The notes under the pieces are model-generated. The model saw only the letters and a list, made by a program, of their open reading frames with translations, was not told where the DNA came from and made no database searches. A stretch of 64,000 nt of DNA from Gnetum montanum. Its lineage: Eukaryota > Streptophyta > Gnetopsida > Gnetales > Gnetaceae. Of this stretch, positions 1 to 11,678 are shown piece after piece. Within the stretch, counting starts at the first letter, position 1; each line of letters opens with the position of its first letter. Location of the stretch: contig MNCI01025574.1 in NCBI GenBank assembly GCA_015680685.1, positions 107,349 to 171,348 of the forward strand, given 5' to 3'. Made by a program: the position numbers and the translations under genes.

Positions 1-410
1 CAAGGCAATCTCACTATTTTGGAATGTGATGTTAAGTTTCTAGAACTAATGTAATTAGCTCTCCACATTTATGAGGATGAAGATAAGGGAATGGATCACT
101 TTATCTTGGAACTGATTGAACCTATTTTTGTAACCTTAGTTCCACTTGGGTTGAATTAGAATGAGTTTTCCTACATAAAAAATTCAACTTTAAAAATGAT
201 TTTAGGTTTGGCTGAGAAGATGAAATAGAACTTAGAGAAGAGAAATAATCACCCTCTACCAATTAAACTTAGAAGATCTAAGTATGCTAAGATCTTTAGA
301 GGAAAGAGAAACTCTAAGAAACTTTCTTGTCATGCATGTGGTTAGATGGAACACTTTAGGAGTAAGTGTCTAAATTTAGAAACAAGTAATAGGAATCCTT
401 GAATAGGTTA
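1..410 (+). pseudogene. Degenerate Ty3/gypsy (chromovirus-like) gag remnant with CCHC knuckle
   Basis: The plus strand, read through several stops, gives a gag-like run of the type QGNLTILEYDVKFLEL, followed by a basic stretch and a zinc knuckle at 328-369. The knuckle reads C-H-A-C-G-stop-M-E-H-F-R-S-K-C, that is CX2CX4HX4C with one TAG inside it. In this family the gag C-terminus binds RNA in the virus-like particle through the knuckle. The remnant is cut by the window edge and is followed in order by protease and RT remnants, so it is the front of one decayed element. It cannot be expressed. The family call rests on this knuckle, the protease motif downstream and gene order. Confidence 0.7.
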
Positions 411-559
411 GTGAGCAACAAATCTAATAGAGCTCCAATTTAGAATTATAAGGATAACAAGAATTATTAGAATAATAATGCATGATGTAGAGGTAGAATT
501 TACACATTGATAGATTAAACCCTTAGATAAGTAACCTAACACTATCATGGACACAATGT

Positions 560-1010
560 GATTTCTTATTCTTGATGTTGTTTAATCCTATAGCTAATCA
601 TTCCTTTATGAACCCTAGAGTTGTGAGCCATTTACAACTTAAGCTTATACCTATAGTCATCCACCTCTCCTAGAATAGTGACTAAAGATATTTTGCCTAT
701 GAAAAGAGTGAAGATTTAGGAGTTTTAGGGAAGTAGAAATATTATAGTGATGAATGATGCAAAGTATGATGTAATTCTTAGAATGGACTGGCTATCAAAA
801 TATGAAGGATGTTTGGATTGTATGAATAAGATCCTTATACTTCAATCTCCTATTGGGAAAGGAGTTACAATCCAAGCAAGTAAGATATATATCAAACTCA
901 ATACGATTACATCCAAGATGTTTGAAATATTATTTAAGTAGGATCACAATTTTTATATGGTATTAGTTCATGATGTAACTAATAAGGATGTGGAATAAAT
1001 TTTAGTAGTT
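560..1010 (+). pseudogene. Degenerate retrotransposon aspartic protease remnant
   Basis: The open segment 747-941 carries YDVILRMDWLSKYEG, close to the chromoviral protease hallmark in which a hydrophobic run ends in GMDWL; here G is replaced by R. The upstream part with the catalytic D-S/T-G is frameshifted and I could not place it. In its family the enzyme cleaves the Gag-Pol polyprotein. It lies between the gag knuckle and the RT remnant, as expected. Non-functional. Confidence 0.7.
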
Positions 1011-1128
1011 TAGGATAATTTTAGTTCATGATATATGTGTTTAATAAATAAGTTCCTAGATTACATTCTAATAGAGACATTGAGTTTGAGATTACTCTTA
1101 TGCTTGAAACTCAAGTAATTTCCTAGGA

Positions 1129-1416
1129 TCTCATAGGATGTCTCTCATGGAGTTAATGGATCTTAAGGTATAGATTCAAGAATTGATGGATAAGGGTTTG
1201 ATTTAACCTAGGGTATTTCCTTGAGATGCTCTATTTCTCTTTTTTAAGAAGAAAGATGGTAGTTTGAGATTATGTATTAACTACAAGGAATTCAATCAAG
1301 TGCTAACCAAAAACTGACATTCTCTACCTAGGATTGATGATATATTTAGCTAGGTGAGGGAAGCAAGAGTTCTCTCTAAGATATATTTGAATTCTAAATA
1401 CCATCAAATTAGAATG
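1129..1416 (+). pseudogene. Degenerate Ty3/gypsy reverse transcriptase, N-terminal part
   Basis: Conceptual translation matches the start of Ty3/gypsy RT in order: an ELMDLKVQIQELMDKGLI-like leader, a degraded P-W-A-P block, FFKKKDGSLRLCINYKEFN (canonical KKDGS-R-CIDYR-LN), LPRIDDIF, and KIYLNSKYHQIRM (canonical KIDL-SGYHQI). The motif aspartate of KIDL is Y, and several Trp/Gln codons are stops. Similarity ends after HQIRM, before the YxDD box, so the rest of pol is deleted. The KKDGSLR and PRIDD signatures suit a chromovirus rather than the Athila/Tat-like E1-E4. Confidence 0.8.
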
Positions 1417-1777
1417 GTAAGTGGTGTGAGTCATCTAGGAAAAAACTTATGATCTGAAAGTGTCATGATAGATCATGTTATAATCTATGGACTCAACAAG
1501 TAGAATTTTATGATTACATGTTATTATCTTTTCAACTCTACCAATAGTAATCTTTAGTACTTATGATTATTTATAGTTGAGACACATTATAACTAATGTT
1601 GTGATGGTCATTATTAAACACTATTCAAATATATAAATTTAATATAATTACTCTAAAGTTTAGTGAAATAAATTCTAGTATATCATAAGGCAATGAGCAT
1701 TTAGTCCCAATGTTCATACACATTCTAAATAGATACATTCACTACTAGGATTATCAAATGTAGTGCTACTAGACAAA
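1417..1777. other. Intergenic repeat debris, possible LTR fragment
   Basis: No coding signal. The end of the segment (about 1690-1777) contains the ACTAGGATTATCAAATG type of motif also found, in the same orientation, in the LTRs of E1-E4. E1 may therefore have landed in an older relative. The boundaries cannot be set from the sequence alone. Confidence 0.35.
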
Positions 1778-1782
1778 CTGAT

Positions 1783-2660
1783 TGATGAGCAACAAGGTAT
1801 TCCTATGCCCAACCATATGAATCACAAGCATTCATGCATGATCTAGTCAAATTCCATGGATGAGAATAGTTATGCATCTAAATTGTTATGCCTTGATCAT
1901 AGTTTGTTGTCTTCCCACTTTAACTAGTGGTAGCTTTGTCACATATGGTTTAGTCTAGAGTGAGGCATATGATTCTTGATGTTGTCTAGCCCTAAGCTAC
2001 TCCTAATGATAATAAAGAGATTAATTAATTAAACTAATTAACAATGAAAAGTAAAGTCTAAACTAGCCTACATGTAATGTGTATCTATTCCTAATCATCC
2101 AAACAAGCCTTGGGCTTCGCATAACTACTTCTAGGATTACCAAATGTACATCACTAGGCTTACCAAACATTACACTACTGGGTTACCAAGTAATTACACT
2201 TAAGTGCTTGCGATTAGTTGTACTCATTCTGCTTAATGACAGGAATAATAAAGGGAAATAAATGAAAAAATTAACTAAGGAAAATAGTAAATAATTAAAC
2301 AATTAAAAGTAATAATAAATCTAAGTGGATGCTATAATGATGAAAGTAATCTTGATCTTTATTGTCAATCATGTAATGCATCCAAGTACGTCACACTTGA
2401 ATAAGGATGCCATACAATCACTTAACATCACACTGTAGGCATGCACTGGAAAAAAAATTCTAAATACTCTAAAATCTATGAAAACATTATATAAAATCTA
2501 TATCCCAATCATGCACTCAAGTGTGATATTTATAAGCTTGCATAGAAGGGACGATATTGGATATCTGACATCGGAGGTTGTGCCCTGATATCGAATACGC
2601 AACATTGCAATCCTAATATCAGATACTTGATATTGTGGCCCTACAAAACATGAGTCATCA
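1783..2660 (-). repeat. E1 3' LTR
   Basis: 878 bp, starting TGATGAGCAACAAGG and ending GAGTCATCA on the plus strand. It aligns along its length with 11679-12564, sharing for example CTAGCCCTAAGCTACTCCTA and a threefold run of the GGNTTACCAAR motif. The minus-strand U3 holds a run of AATATC/GATATC motifs (about 2555-2640) and a TATA-like ATTTATAAG near 2528. The purine-rich CATGGGTGTA on the minus strand directly abuts it (2661-2670) and is the probable polypurine tract. Confidence 0.88.
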
Positions 2661-2749
2661 TACACCCATGATTAAATGAAGACTTTTCCTCCAATTAAAC
2701 AAAATAAGGAATAAGCTCTTTACAAAAAATTAGAAAGGTAGGGGATTAT

Positions 2750-4589
2750 TGACTAACTTAAATAAATATACAAATTGACTCTTTCATGTTGCATTGGTTT
2801 TACAAAACATATGGTCACAAAAATACAAGATAAAAAATTTGGAAAGCTCATGTAGTTCCTAGAGGTGATGGCTCTTCCATTAGTCACTTTCCCTTATCAT
2901 CAAGCTTCTAGAATTTGTAGTGGTTCAAGAGCACCTGCAATGTTTCCTCCTCTATTCTTGGGTCATGTACTATCCAAACTAATGACCCAATGTGTAATGG
3001 AACTAATATGTCCCATGAACATGGTATCTGCAAAAACATCTTATTTTCTTTTATGTACCAAGCTACAGACTATCATCGTTCATTCTCAAAGGCCCTAGCC
3101 TTTCTTTCAATTCATGATGATCCATTAATCATTTAGCAAGGTTTGAAGCTACATCTCTGTGCTTGTGGAAACAAGCCTTTATTTTTTGCAATTCTAAATT
3201 TTCCATGTGAAGCTTTTATAGTGCATATTTTCTATTCATAAACTCCTTTTTATATAGTACATAAGTGGTTGCTACTTGCTGCTCAAGCTCATTTCTAGGT
3301 TGACCTGCTGTTAACATGTCAAGGTTAGCATATCAAAGGTTAGCCATTGCCATGTACTATTTCAAATATTTAATTTGTAGGTCTTTATTCTTTACTTCCG
3401 CTTAATGGACCAAGGCATAGCTATCCAAGATTGGTCACTAGTTAGGATTTTGCACTAACATGGAACTAATGAAGGCCTTTGCCATCTAGATCTCTTTTTC
3501 ATTAATCTTCTTGTACATGTCAATTTGGTCACAAAAGTTCTCCTTTAGCTTTTCATGTCTTTTGGCCTTGTTTTGTCATGTGCTTATCATGATTGCAGAT
3601 TTTTTATGTATCGTGCACACCTCTTCCATTGAGAGGGTTTGATTTTCTCTAGTCAATCTACTAATGTCTTGATTGACCCTTACCAGTTGTTCTCTCAACT
3701 AGTGGATACTTTCTTCCAATATATTTTTCTATTTTTATATAGTGGTTGACCTTGCATTATCCATAGTAAGTTGTTTATTCTCTTCTTATGCAATGGTTAA
3801 TGCCATCTTATGGGCATATGCTTGAGCTTCAACAATTGAGGCATTCCAAACCAATCTCCTTCTCTTTCTAAGTAGCTTTATTTTGTTCAATCAATTGGTT
3901 CAACTAATATATTCAAAATTAGTCCAGTTGATTAGGAATGACAAATTGGATGGGATCTTGTCTTTCAACTCTCAGGGTGACTAGCTCTTATTGCAGTGAA
4001 TTCACTTCTATTTCTACATGCTTTGCCCTAGTCTCTACCATGGCCAACTTCCCTTTGTGGCAATGAGATCTAAGTAAACATCAATGACATCACTAGGGAT
4101 GTCAAAAAGAGTGGTCATCACTTGTCCCATCTACAAAAATCTATCAAGTATATCATCATGGGCCATAGCAGTCATTGAAGTGCAAGTTAACATTTGGACA
4201 TCTCTAGTCCCAGTCAAGTCCACTAAGGGCACAATAGGCACATTAAAGGATTCTTTAATATGATCTATTATTACCTTTGTTGTGCCTACTATATCTTGGT
4301 GCTACATGACCATGATGATATCAGCTTCTTCTATTTCGAGAAATACTTGAAAAGATGCAACATTACCAGAGATCTTCTATGGCCATTAGGCTTTTCCACA
4401 TGATTGTAAAGAAATTTTCCCTCTTGATGGATTGGTAGAAACGATGGGATACATAGCATCATTAATAACTCGAAATAGGTTTGATTCATCCCTACTTCCC
4501 AAACTAAGAGTTTTAGCAATGCACTGCAGGTGGCTCATTGCAGGCTAGTAATCTTATGATAGTGGTTGTGGAACTTGTGGCTCATGCTG
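2750..4589 (-). pseudogene. E1 aORF, C-terminal coiled-coil half (broken)
   Basis: Minus-strand translation with frameshifts and stops gives long Lys/Glu/Leu-rich, heptad-like segments. It also gives blocks conserved with the E2 copy (19835-21600). The best is MANLxYANLDMLTAGQPRNE in E1 against LANIFYANMEMLIARQPWSE in E2, followed in both by LEQQVA and KEF-type stretches and an ENLAK/SNLAK block. The family is not one I can name; the composition suggests a structural or oligomerising protein. It continues the PTPD-like segment just upstream on the minus strand, so both once formed one protein of perhaps 800 residues. The plus-strand ORF at 2865-3098 is a shadow. Confidence 0.6.
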
Positions 4590-5216
4590 CTACTTGGGCT
4601 CATGCTCTATTTTCTTTTTTGGTTCTAGCTCATTTTCTATTTCTTGTTCTTCACCAAGGTCTTTCCTTGGTGTTGTAATTTTAAAGAACTTAGCAAAAGA
4701 AGCATTTTGAGCCCTCCTAGGAATATCATTACTATATCCCAAGATTCCAAGATGCTTGCATAGCTTCCTAATTAGGCAAGGGAATGGAAGTGTTGGCTTC
4801 CATACCTTCTTTTCTTCAAATTTTTGTTGGATTCCCATGAAGTAAATTTGGGGAAAATTGACATTGTATATGCCTATTAATACTACACTTCCCCTGGCCA
4901 CATAAGTTGATATTCTATTGAGCCATTTAATTGGGAAGAGGTGGTATGTGCCTATCTTAAAATAGTTCCTTTCTTTTAGAGTCAACTTGTTGTATGTTTT
5001 ATTGTCTTTATTATACGTATACTTCAACCATAAATTTCTTGTTTCTGGATCAAACCTTATGGATAGATGCATCAACTTGGCCCCCACATTTGGTAGATTT
5101 AGAGCATTTGTGATTGCTTTACTTGAAAAAGATACAGTGACAATACCAATGTTAAATGTGGTGCCTTTCTTCCTTATTATGCCAACATTGGTACATCTCA
5201 CTAAGGTACCATTCTA
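4590..5216 (-). pseudogene. E1 aORF, N-terminal PTPD-like domain (about 208 open codons)
   Basis: An unusually long undamaged stretch in an otherwise ruined element. From about 5216 the frame is open to the stop at 4590, without an in-frame ATG at its start. Features include FSSKAITNALNLPN near the front, a central basic/aromatic region, LPFPCLIRKLCKHLGILG near the C-terminal third, and an acidic Glu/Lys tail. The order matches the putative plant transposon protein (PTPD) domain seen in extra ORFs of plant Ty3 elements. The E2 copy has LPIPCLIKKLFKREDIVR at the same place, then a shared SND/SNN...ASFA/ASLA stretch. Function is unknown; nucleic-acid or nuclear roles are only guesses. It lies 3' of where pol should be, the usual site of an aORF in Athila/Tat elements. 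Confidence 0.65.
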
Positions 5217-6480
5217 CACTTTCTAAAAGGATGTGCCATAATGATGACACTTGGAGTTGAGTTTGAACTACCTCAGGGGCAAATGCCATAAATGAACTAA
5301 AGTTCATTTTCACAATGACCATGGTCAACATGGATTTCTCCTAGATGGCTTCATGGCATTCTTGGGACAATGTGAAGCATTTTCCTTGCACTAAAGCTTT
5401 TGGTTCTACAATTTCTCCTTGGATCAACTACCCTATAGTAGGAACCTCTTAATGAATGCTAAATGATTGGGCCTCTTATTCCTCAGTTGACCTCTACACC
5501 TCTTAGGCATTGGGCTACATCTTGTGAAGGTTATTCTTGTCCTCCTCTTTTTTGGGCCATCTGTAATTATTCAAGTATTTGGTGTTACTAAGGTGTTGTT
5601 ATTTATTATGAACACATTTATACCTTACTCATAACCTTAATTTAATTAAGTTCTTTAGCTCATATGATTCTAGAGTTAGACATTTTTTTAAGAATGCCCA
5701 AAAAGTGTTAACTTTTGTTATAACTCTTTGAAATTGGTTTCCTTTTCCTTATGTATGATTGATAATGACAATTATGATTCCTTAGGTGAGAGAATTAGAG
5801 TTTTTGGCATTCATATGATTGATTTTTCATTAAAACACTTAAGGATTTTAACATTCTTACCTTTATAATACCTTTCAAATGATAGCAAATTTTGAAAAAT
5901 TGGTGCATGTTCTCCATGAAAACACCCTCCCCTGACTAAATTGAATGCTCTGGGTTCAAATACGTTCAAAAACCATGAAAATTATAGCACTATGGAGCAA
6001 AATATCACAGGTGGAAGTTGATTGCGTAGAGCTCTTATTCGTGAGAGAAAAATTCAAAAACTCCCCTAGCTGAAAATGATGATAATGGATTTTGGAGCAC
6101 CACGAGGGTCCTATATATAGTTTTTATGAACCCAATATCATGCACCCAATATCGAGTACCTTACCTCAAGTATGATCTGATATTGGGTAGTCAATATTGG
6201 GGTGCTTGAATTTGCATGTTATGAGGGTAGTCAACATGAAAAATAAAGCTTTGTGATAGATGGAAGGATTTTAAGTCAAATCCAAGGTTTTGGGGTAAGT
6301 GAAAATTTATATGAAGGCACCAAAAGTATTAGAATATGGAATCGTAGGTGTTAAGAACTTTGGAAGATCTAAGAAAAGGGGTATGAGATTTATGGTATGG
6401 AACAAATTGGTTATATGATAATGGAAGGTGTTGAGTTTATTATTTTAGGCACTTGGAAGGATAAAGATGATGTGGTTATG
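5217..6480. other. E1 internal noncoding block with TATA-like box and AATATC array
   Basis: No gene. The part nearest the aORF (5217-5570) may be its decayed N-terminus. A TATA-like CTATATATAG stands at about 6112-6121. It is followed by a short run of CCAATATC/GATATTGGG motifs (6130-6215) that can pair with one another. This resembles the U3 layout of the LTRs in the window, so an old nested LTR somewhere in about 5583-6480 is possible. I could not find convincing ends or a target-site duplication. Confidence 0.35.
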
Positions 6481-7778
6481 TCAAACAAGTACAAGTAACA
6501 ATAGTTATACAAGTGGATCCTTCCCAAAGTAGGCTTCAGCCCTGAATGACCTTATATAACCACAACTAAAAGTGTTTGTAGGCATCAAATGGGGTTAAAT
6601 GCAATGCATACCTATGAAACAAAACACACATGTGAAAACCAAAAAATTGAGAAAATAACTCTATGTTACACAAAACCACAAGTTATGATCATACGGATAG
6701 TGAGATGAGATGAATTTATGAATGGATTGCAGAAATTGGGATGTGAGACGCCTTACCATAGGTAGAATAAATCCTTGTATATTATTAATGGTTAAAGTAA
6801 TTAGTAGCCATTCTTTCCAAGATGCAAACCAAGTCCATACCATGTTCTAGTGACATTGCATTGGTTCATCTCTTTGATTGACAACCATAAGACTACCACT
6901 ATTGCAAGGAGTAGCATCTCTTTGCATTTTGTACAAGGAAGGATTTTATTCATGGCATGTTTTTGTTGTTTTGTTTTGTTTTTTTTTTAATGAAATTTGA
7001 AAAGCCACAAACCTTGAGGCATGGGTAACATGTCATTCTAGTGGAACCCTCAGAAATTTATTTAGTGCCCTTATATTGTACTCTTACTTCCATTGTTTGC
7101 TAGATCTACAAGGATATAATTACAACCTTAGCAACATGATAGAACATATAGAAGTGGTTAAAGAGAATCCACAAATCCCCTTGATATCACACCCTTCAAA
7201 TTCCCCCTTGGATCTTTGCTTTTTAGTCTAGGCACAATGATTACAAATTTATTTTTAGTTTAATGATGCAAAAGAATATCATTAAGATCATGGTAAAAAC
7301 CTCTTATTAATGGAATGGATGGATGGATGACATGACCTCATTGTCTGAAGAATTAGTCCCTCATGACTCAACAACATAGAGTAAACCTCATGTTAATGGA
7401 CTACATCATCATTTTATTTACCAGCAAGATTATTGACAAAGTGTGGAAAACTTTGAAAAGGATAGGAAAAATTTGTATCAAGAAATAAGAAAAGGATAAA
7501 AAATTATACAAAAAAAAGATGAAAAACACCTATTAATTTTGAATGTTAAGCTAGGGTGTCTCCCCCATGACTAAGCATTTGATTGTGGCAAGAATTAATA
7601 AGCAGATAGGTAGGCTCCATGCATGTGTAAAGTAGTGTTAACCTTTCATTTTCAAGACACTAGGTGTCTCTTGGTTTAGTGATGACTACGTAGACAATTT
7701 TTTGTTCACACACTTGGTTGTTAAATGTATGATGGATTAGAGTATGATTTATGTCAATTTTGTAGATGTTTGATCCAC
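6481..7778 (-). other. E1 internal 3' spacer conserved with E2, E3 and E4
   Basis: No coding potential. It matches the untranslated block after integrase in the other elements. GGATCCTTCCCAAAGTAGGC at 6518 corresponds to GGGTCCTTCCCAAAGCAGGC in E4 (about 52725). The TCTCCCCCATGACT-type motif at about 7560 corresponds to the end of the integrase region in E3 (about 49098) and E4 (about 53880). This match shows that PR-RT-IN has been lost as a block from E1. Confidence 0.55.
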
Positions 7779-7783
7779 AATTG

Positions 7784-9380
7784 TGTAGTGACCAAAAACA
7801 TTAGCGGCTGGAGCATTGAGGTCCATAAGTGCATAGCCTAATCCTGAATCCACATGAGTTGCTTCTAGAGGTGAAGACAAGGTGCCTTGAATGGTGTAGC
7901 CAATCAAATAAAGACTTACCAGTTGCTATGAAGATGTAGTTTGGTTAGTTGTGGTGCTAATGAAAAAAGTGCTAAGTGTGTAAGTGGTGTTTGCGGTGTT
8001 AACAATATCAATGGGGTCAAGCGTAGTAAAGAGTTTTGGAAAAATGGATGATGTCAACGTGCAAGAACTGTCACCTGAGTGTAGTTTGAGCTAAAAATGC
8101 AAAGATAATGTGAAAAATGAAGAAAAATTAAAAGAAAATTCTAAAAATGCAAAGGAATGGAGAAAAATAGAGGAGAAAGCCACCCAAAATGAGGGTGACC
8201 ATAGTTACCACCAGGAGGGGTTTATAAGGTACATGGTGTACAATAGGTGCAATGGACAATGTAGTCATAGTCTCAAGGTTGTTTGGACATGAATACTATT
8301 GTTTTGCTGGTGGTCTACATCTACTAGGTTGGCTACTGCGATGTTGGTACTAGGTGAAGTGTTTTGAAGATTGGTGCCTTCATCCATTCACTCATTCTCC
8401 ACTACTTGTTGAAAAGAATCACCAACCTTCAACTTTTTCAATGCTTAAATTTTTCCAACCCTAAAAACGTAGTGGTCAGAGGTATTTATAAGGTTAGGTT
8501 TAGAGTGAAATGTGGGGTGACTGCCATGTGATAAAGGGAATGGTTGGGACTACGCTAAGTACAATCACTATTCATGTTTGTGCTTTGCTATGGTCTACTA
8601 GACTCTCTGAGACTGTGAGACTGTGACTATGCTACCAACTACGTGTGTGTGTGTTGAGAGGATTGCAAGGTACTTGAAAAATGAAATTTTGGAGACTACA
8701 CCTTGGGACTATGCTCTCCACTGTCTTGCATGGGGTCAAACATAGTTACAATTTTGGGGCCAAAAGGAGGTACAAATGGAAGCATTTTTGCTAAGTACTC
8801 TTACCAAAGTGAGTTGAAGCTAAGCTAAGTGATGTTGTTGTGGTGTGGAGGCCACTAAAGACTATTTTGGCTAACTACACTTGACTACATGCTGGACTAG
8901 GGAAGAGTGTAGTCTCACACTTAGAAAAAGTTTGCAAAAAATTGGACCTTCATGTTGACTACACTCTCCACTGGAGGCTGACTATGCCTTGGAGTAGTGG
9001 AGAGCGTAGTCCTAGTGCTAAGGGAGTTAAAAAAATTGAGTTTCCTATAGACTACACTCCCCACAAGAGGTTGACTATGCTCCCAACTAGGGGTGAGCGT
9101 AGTTCCAATGCTTGTTGAAACTTATGAAAACCTACCCTTTTTCTAACTACACTCTCCACTAGAGGCTAACTATGCTATGGGGTAGTGGAGAGCATAGTCC
9201 CAACACTTAGAAAATTTTTTTGCAACTAGCTTCATGCTAAAAAAAATTGCAAAACTAGTCTTCATGTTGACTACGTTCTCCATGAGAGGCTGACTATGCT
9301 TTGGGGTAGTGAAGAGCGTAGTCCCAAAATTAGAAAAAATTGTAGTTAGGATGTTGTGGTCTATATTTTTTGGTGTTTCA
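7784..9380 (-). mobile_element. S-family solo LTR, copy A, nested in E1
   Basis: It starts TGTAGTGACC and ends GGTGTTTCA on the plus strand, flanked by a perfect AATTG duplication (7779-7783 and 9381-9385). It has no coding region. Its first ~150 bp match copies B (18358) and C (44599): the TGTARYNACC start, a GCATTGAGG-type block and GGTGCCTTGAATG. The ends of A and C match as GGTGTTTCA/GGTGTTTTA. A TATA-like CTTATAAATACC on the minus strand (about 8485-8496) implies minus orientation, which puts the hairpin array at 8580-9330 in the U3. A single LTR with a TSD and no internal region fits a solo LTR left by recombination. Confidence 0.8.
8580..9330. repeat. Array of imperfect palindromes in S copy A
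   Basis: At least four units begin near 8955, 9050, 9145 and 9268. Each has a left arm like GACTACACTCTCCACT, a middle arm GAGGCTGACTATGC, and a right arm AGTGGAGAGCGTAGTCC that is the reverse complement of the left arm. Spacing is about 95-120 bp. More decayed versions occur near 8590, 8695 and 8876. The arms match across one unit, so each can fold as a ~55-nt hairpin. Confidence 0.8.
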
Positions 9381-9385
9381 AATTG

Positions 9386-11600
9386 CACTCTTGATCATGA
9401 TTCAATATGCATGAATTCATTACTTTTCTTAGATGTTGAAGTAATGATGGATGCTAGCCCTTACATAGAATCAAATGACATTGGTTGTGAAAGGGAATGC
9501 ATTGCATTGGATTGGCATTGTGCTAGTTTGGATGATGTAGTAGGTACATGACTATTATGCTTACATATGGGAGCCATCTTGAAGAAAGGACTTTTCCAAG
9601 ATTGTGGTGGGAACCTACCCACATTATCATCTCTATGAACATTTGTAGCATAAGTGGTAGTTTGTTGTTGATGTTGTGGTGCTAACCCTACCTATGCTAT
9701 TGGTGGTGACATGTGATGGGGTGGAGTATGAGAATATCAATGATAGGATGGAGGGAGAGAGGTGTAAGGTGGTGATCCTTTAGGAGATGTCATGGATTGA
9801 TGAGACTTAGGAGAGTGGTAGTAACGATTGGAAGTAGAGGACATAGAACTAGTTGGGGAAATAGGTTGTTGAACATAATATCCTTATAGGTTTGACTAGT
9901 AGTAATGGTAAGGAGGGTTTGATGGTGGCCTTTCCCACAACTATTAGCTTTTCCACTATGGTTGATGACAGTATTGAGGCTGGTAAGGAGTCCTCCTACG
10001 ATAGTATGATTGGTTGTAGGACTATCTATAAGTACCTTGTCGAAAAGGTAAGTTTCTAGGCATGTGCTTTTGTACGCACATGGGATTTAATGAAAATTCC
10101 CAATACTCATGTAGATGCAACAAGATTGTACAATAACCCTTTAGATGGTCATATATGCAAAGGTCACATCCATTATCTTCATCTATGGTTGAGCCTATAG
10201 CCTCTTATTCTTTAGCCATTTTCCCTAGTTGTTAATAAGTGTTCATAGTTGTTTCTTGGTTCTTCATCCTTCTTTTACTGTGATTGCTTAATTTTTTTTG
10301 CATTACCTTTACCTCTACAATTTTTATGAAAGTTGTAACACTCTCATTTATCTACTTTGACATCTTATCAAACTTTGCTTCAAGTTCATCAATGGGCTTC
10401 TGTATCGACAAAGTTTGTTGTAGAGTCACCTTATCAAGGGTTGCCTCTTTTTCCTTACCATAGATGTGGACTTTCTTCTTGTGAAGAGTTGGATCCCAAT
10501 GATATTTCTCAACATTCTCCCATTTACATAACTCTCCTTCTTCTTTTTCCACATGCTTAATTAGCTCTTGAATCTAATGGATTTGTAGCTTGTATAATTG
10601 GCCTTGAGCATACATCCCAAGGATCTCCCTTGTTTCATTATGAAGCCCATCTATGATGTGGAAAAGTCACTTTTCCTTAGAGAAACCATGGCATAGGCAT
10701 CTATTCAATAGAGAATAATATCTATCTAAGGCCATATCCAACAGTTCACATTGTTCTTGTCTCCATCCTTGGATCCATCTCCTCAGGTTGGACACCCTCG
10801 CATAGGTTTGGTATTTCTCATTGAAGAGTTTCAACATTTTGGAGCATCATTGGATTGAATTTGGTTTCAAAGATCTATACTACACTTTGATTCTATTGAT
10901 CAGTGTCCTAAGGAAGAGCTTAAGCTTTTTCCATCCACTTTCAATGTTATATGAGGCACAATCATCATGGATGGCTTGTAGATGATGTTGTGGATCCAAA
11001 TTGTAGCCTCCCACAAATTTATGGATATTATTCATATCAAGCCTAGGTAGGTGACTTTCCTTGTGATGCCTGTGAAGTATCTTAACTACCTCTATGATCT
11101 ACATTAAGCTCTTAGTGGCCAACAAGGGTTCATCATTAGTAGACATTTGTGATGAAATTTTCTATTTCTATTCATTTGATTATGACAATTTTTTCTATAT
11201 TCATTTTGATGTCTTTTATTTTTCCTATTTTTTCGATTTTTATTTTTATTTTGCCCCATCATGGAGCTTTGTCTTGATACCTATGTTCATCTTCATCAGA
11301 ACTACATGTTGAAGAGGAACTGGGAGGAGGATCTAGGCCTTGAGGCCTCCCCTGGTCCCAGAGTTACTTCATCTCCTCTAGGGTTATCTGCATTAGGTGA
11401 ATGTATTCTTTGAGTGTTGTCAAGGTGGTCATGAACATATGAAACTCATAAATGAGGTTGGTCACTCCAATTTTCTTCAACATACACCTAGTTAGTTCTC
11501 CAATGAATGTTCTTGCTATATAATCCATTATCACCTTCTTATGAAAGAGACATTGTTGTTGGATTACAATGTTTGTGATTTAATATTGTTTGAAATATAA
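9386..11600 (-). pseudogene. E1 gag (Athila-like), broken
   Basis: Minus-strand translation, with stops, gives the core Gag pattern of this lineage and then KEEGELCKWENVEKYHWDP, which has a counterpart in E2 and E4 (KEEGELWKR...). An open 66-codon segment lies at 10352-10552. The zinc knuckle at 10130-10168 reads CDLCIYDHLKGYC, that is CX2CX3HX4C, one residue shorter than the usual retroviral spacing. After it comes a Pro/Gln/Tyr-rich tail. Gag would form the particle and package RNA. It is the only protein besides the aORF that E1 retains. Confidence 0.75.
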
Positions 11601-11659
11601 ATTGTGAATGTGCTTACAATGATCATGTATAATATAACTAATCTAGATAACTAGCACAA

Positions 11660-11677
11660 TCCTTGACAAGGGCACCA
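11660..11677 (-). promoter_or_regulatory. E1 primer-binding site (tRNA-Asp type)
   Basis: The 18 nt next to the 5' LTR read TCCTTGACAAGGGCACCA on the plus strand. This matches the 3' end of plant tRNA-Asp (TCCCCGGCAACGGCGCCA) at 13 of 18 positions. One base separates it from the LTR, as usual. It fixes the element's orientation. Confidence 0.75.
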
Positions 11678-11678
11678 A

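Noticed and set aside
11094-11312. 72-codon Tyr/Phe-rich plus-strand ORF
   Set aside because: Antisense to the linker of E1 gag; the composition reflects the Asp/Lys-rich sense strand.
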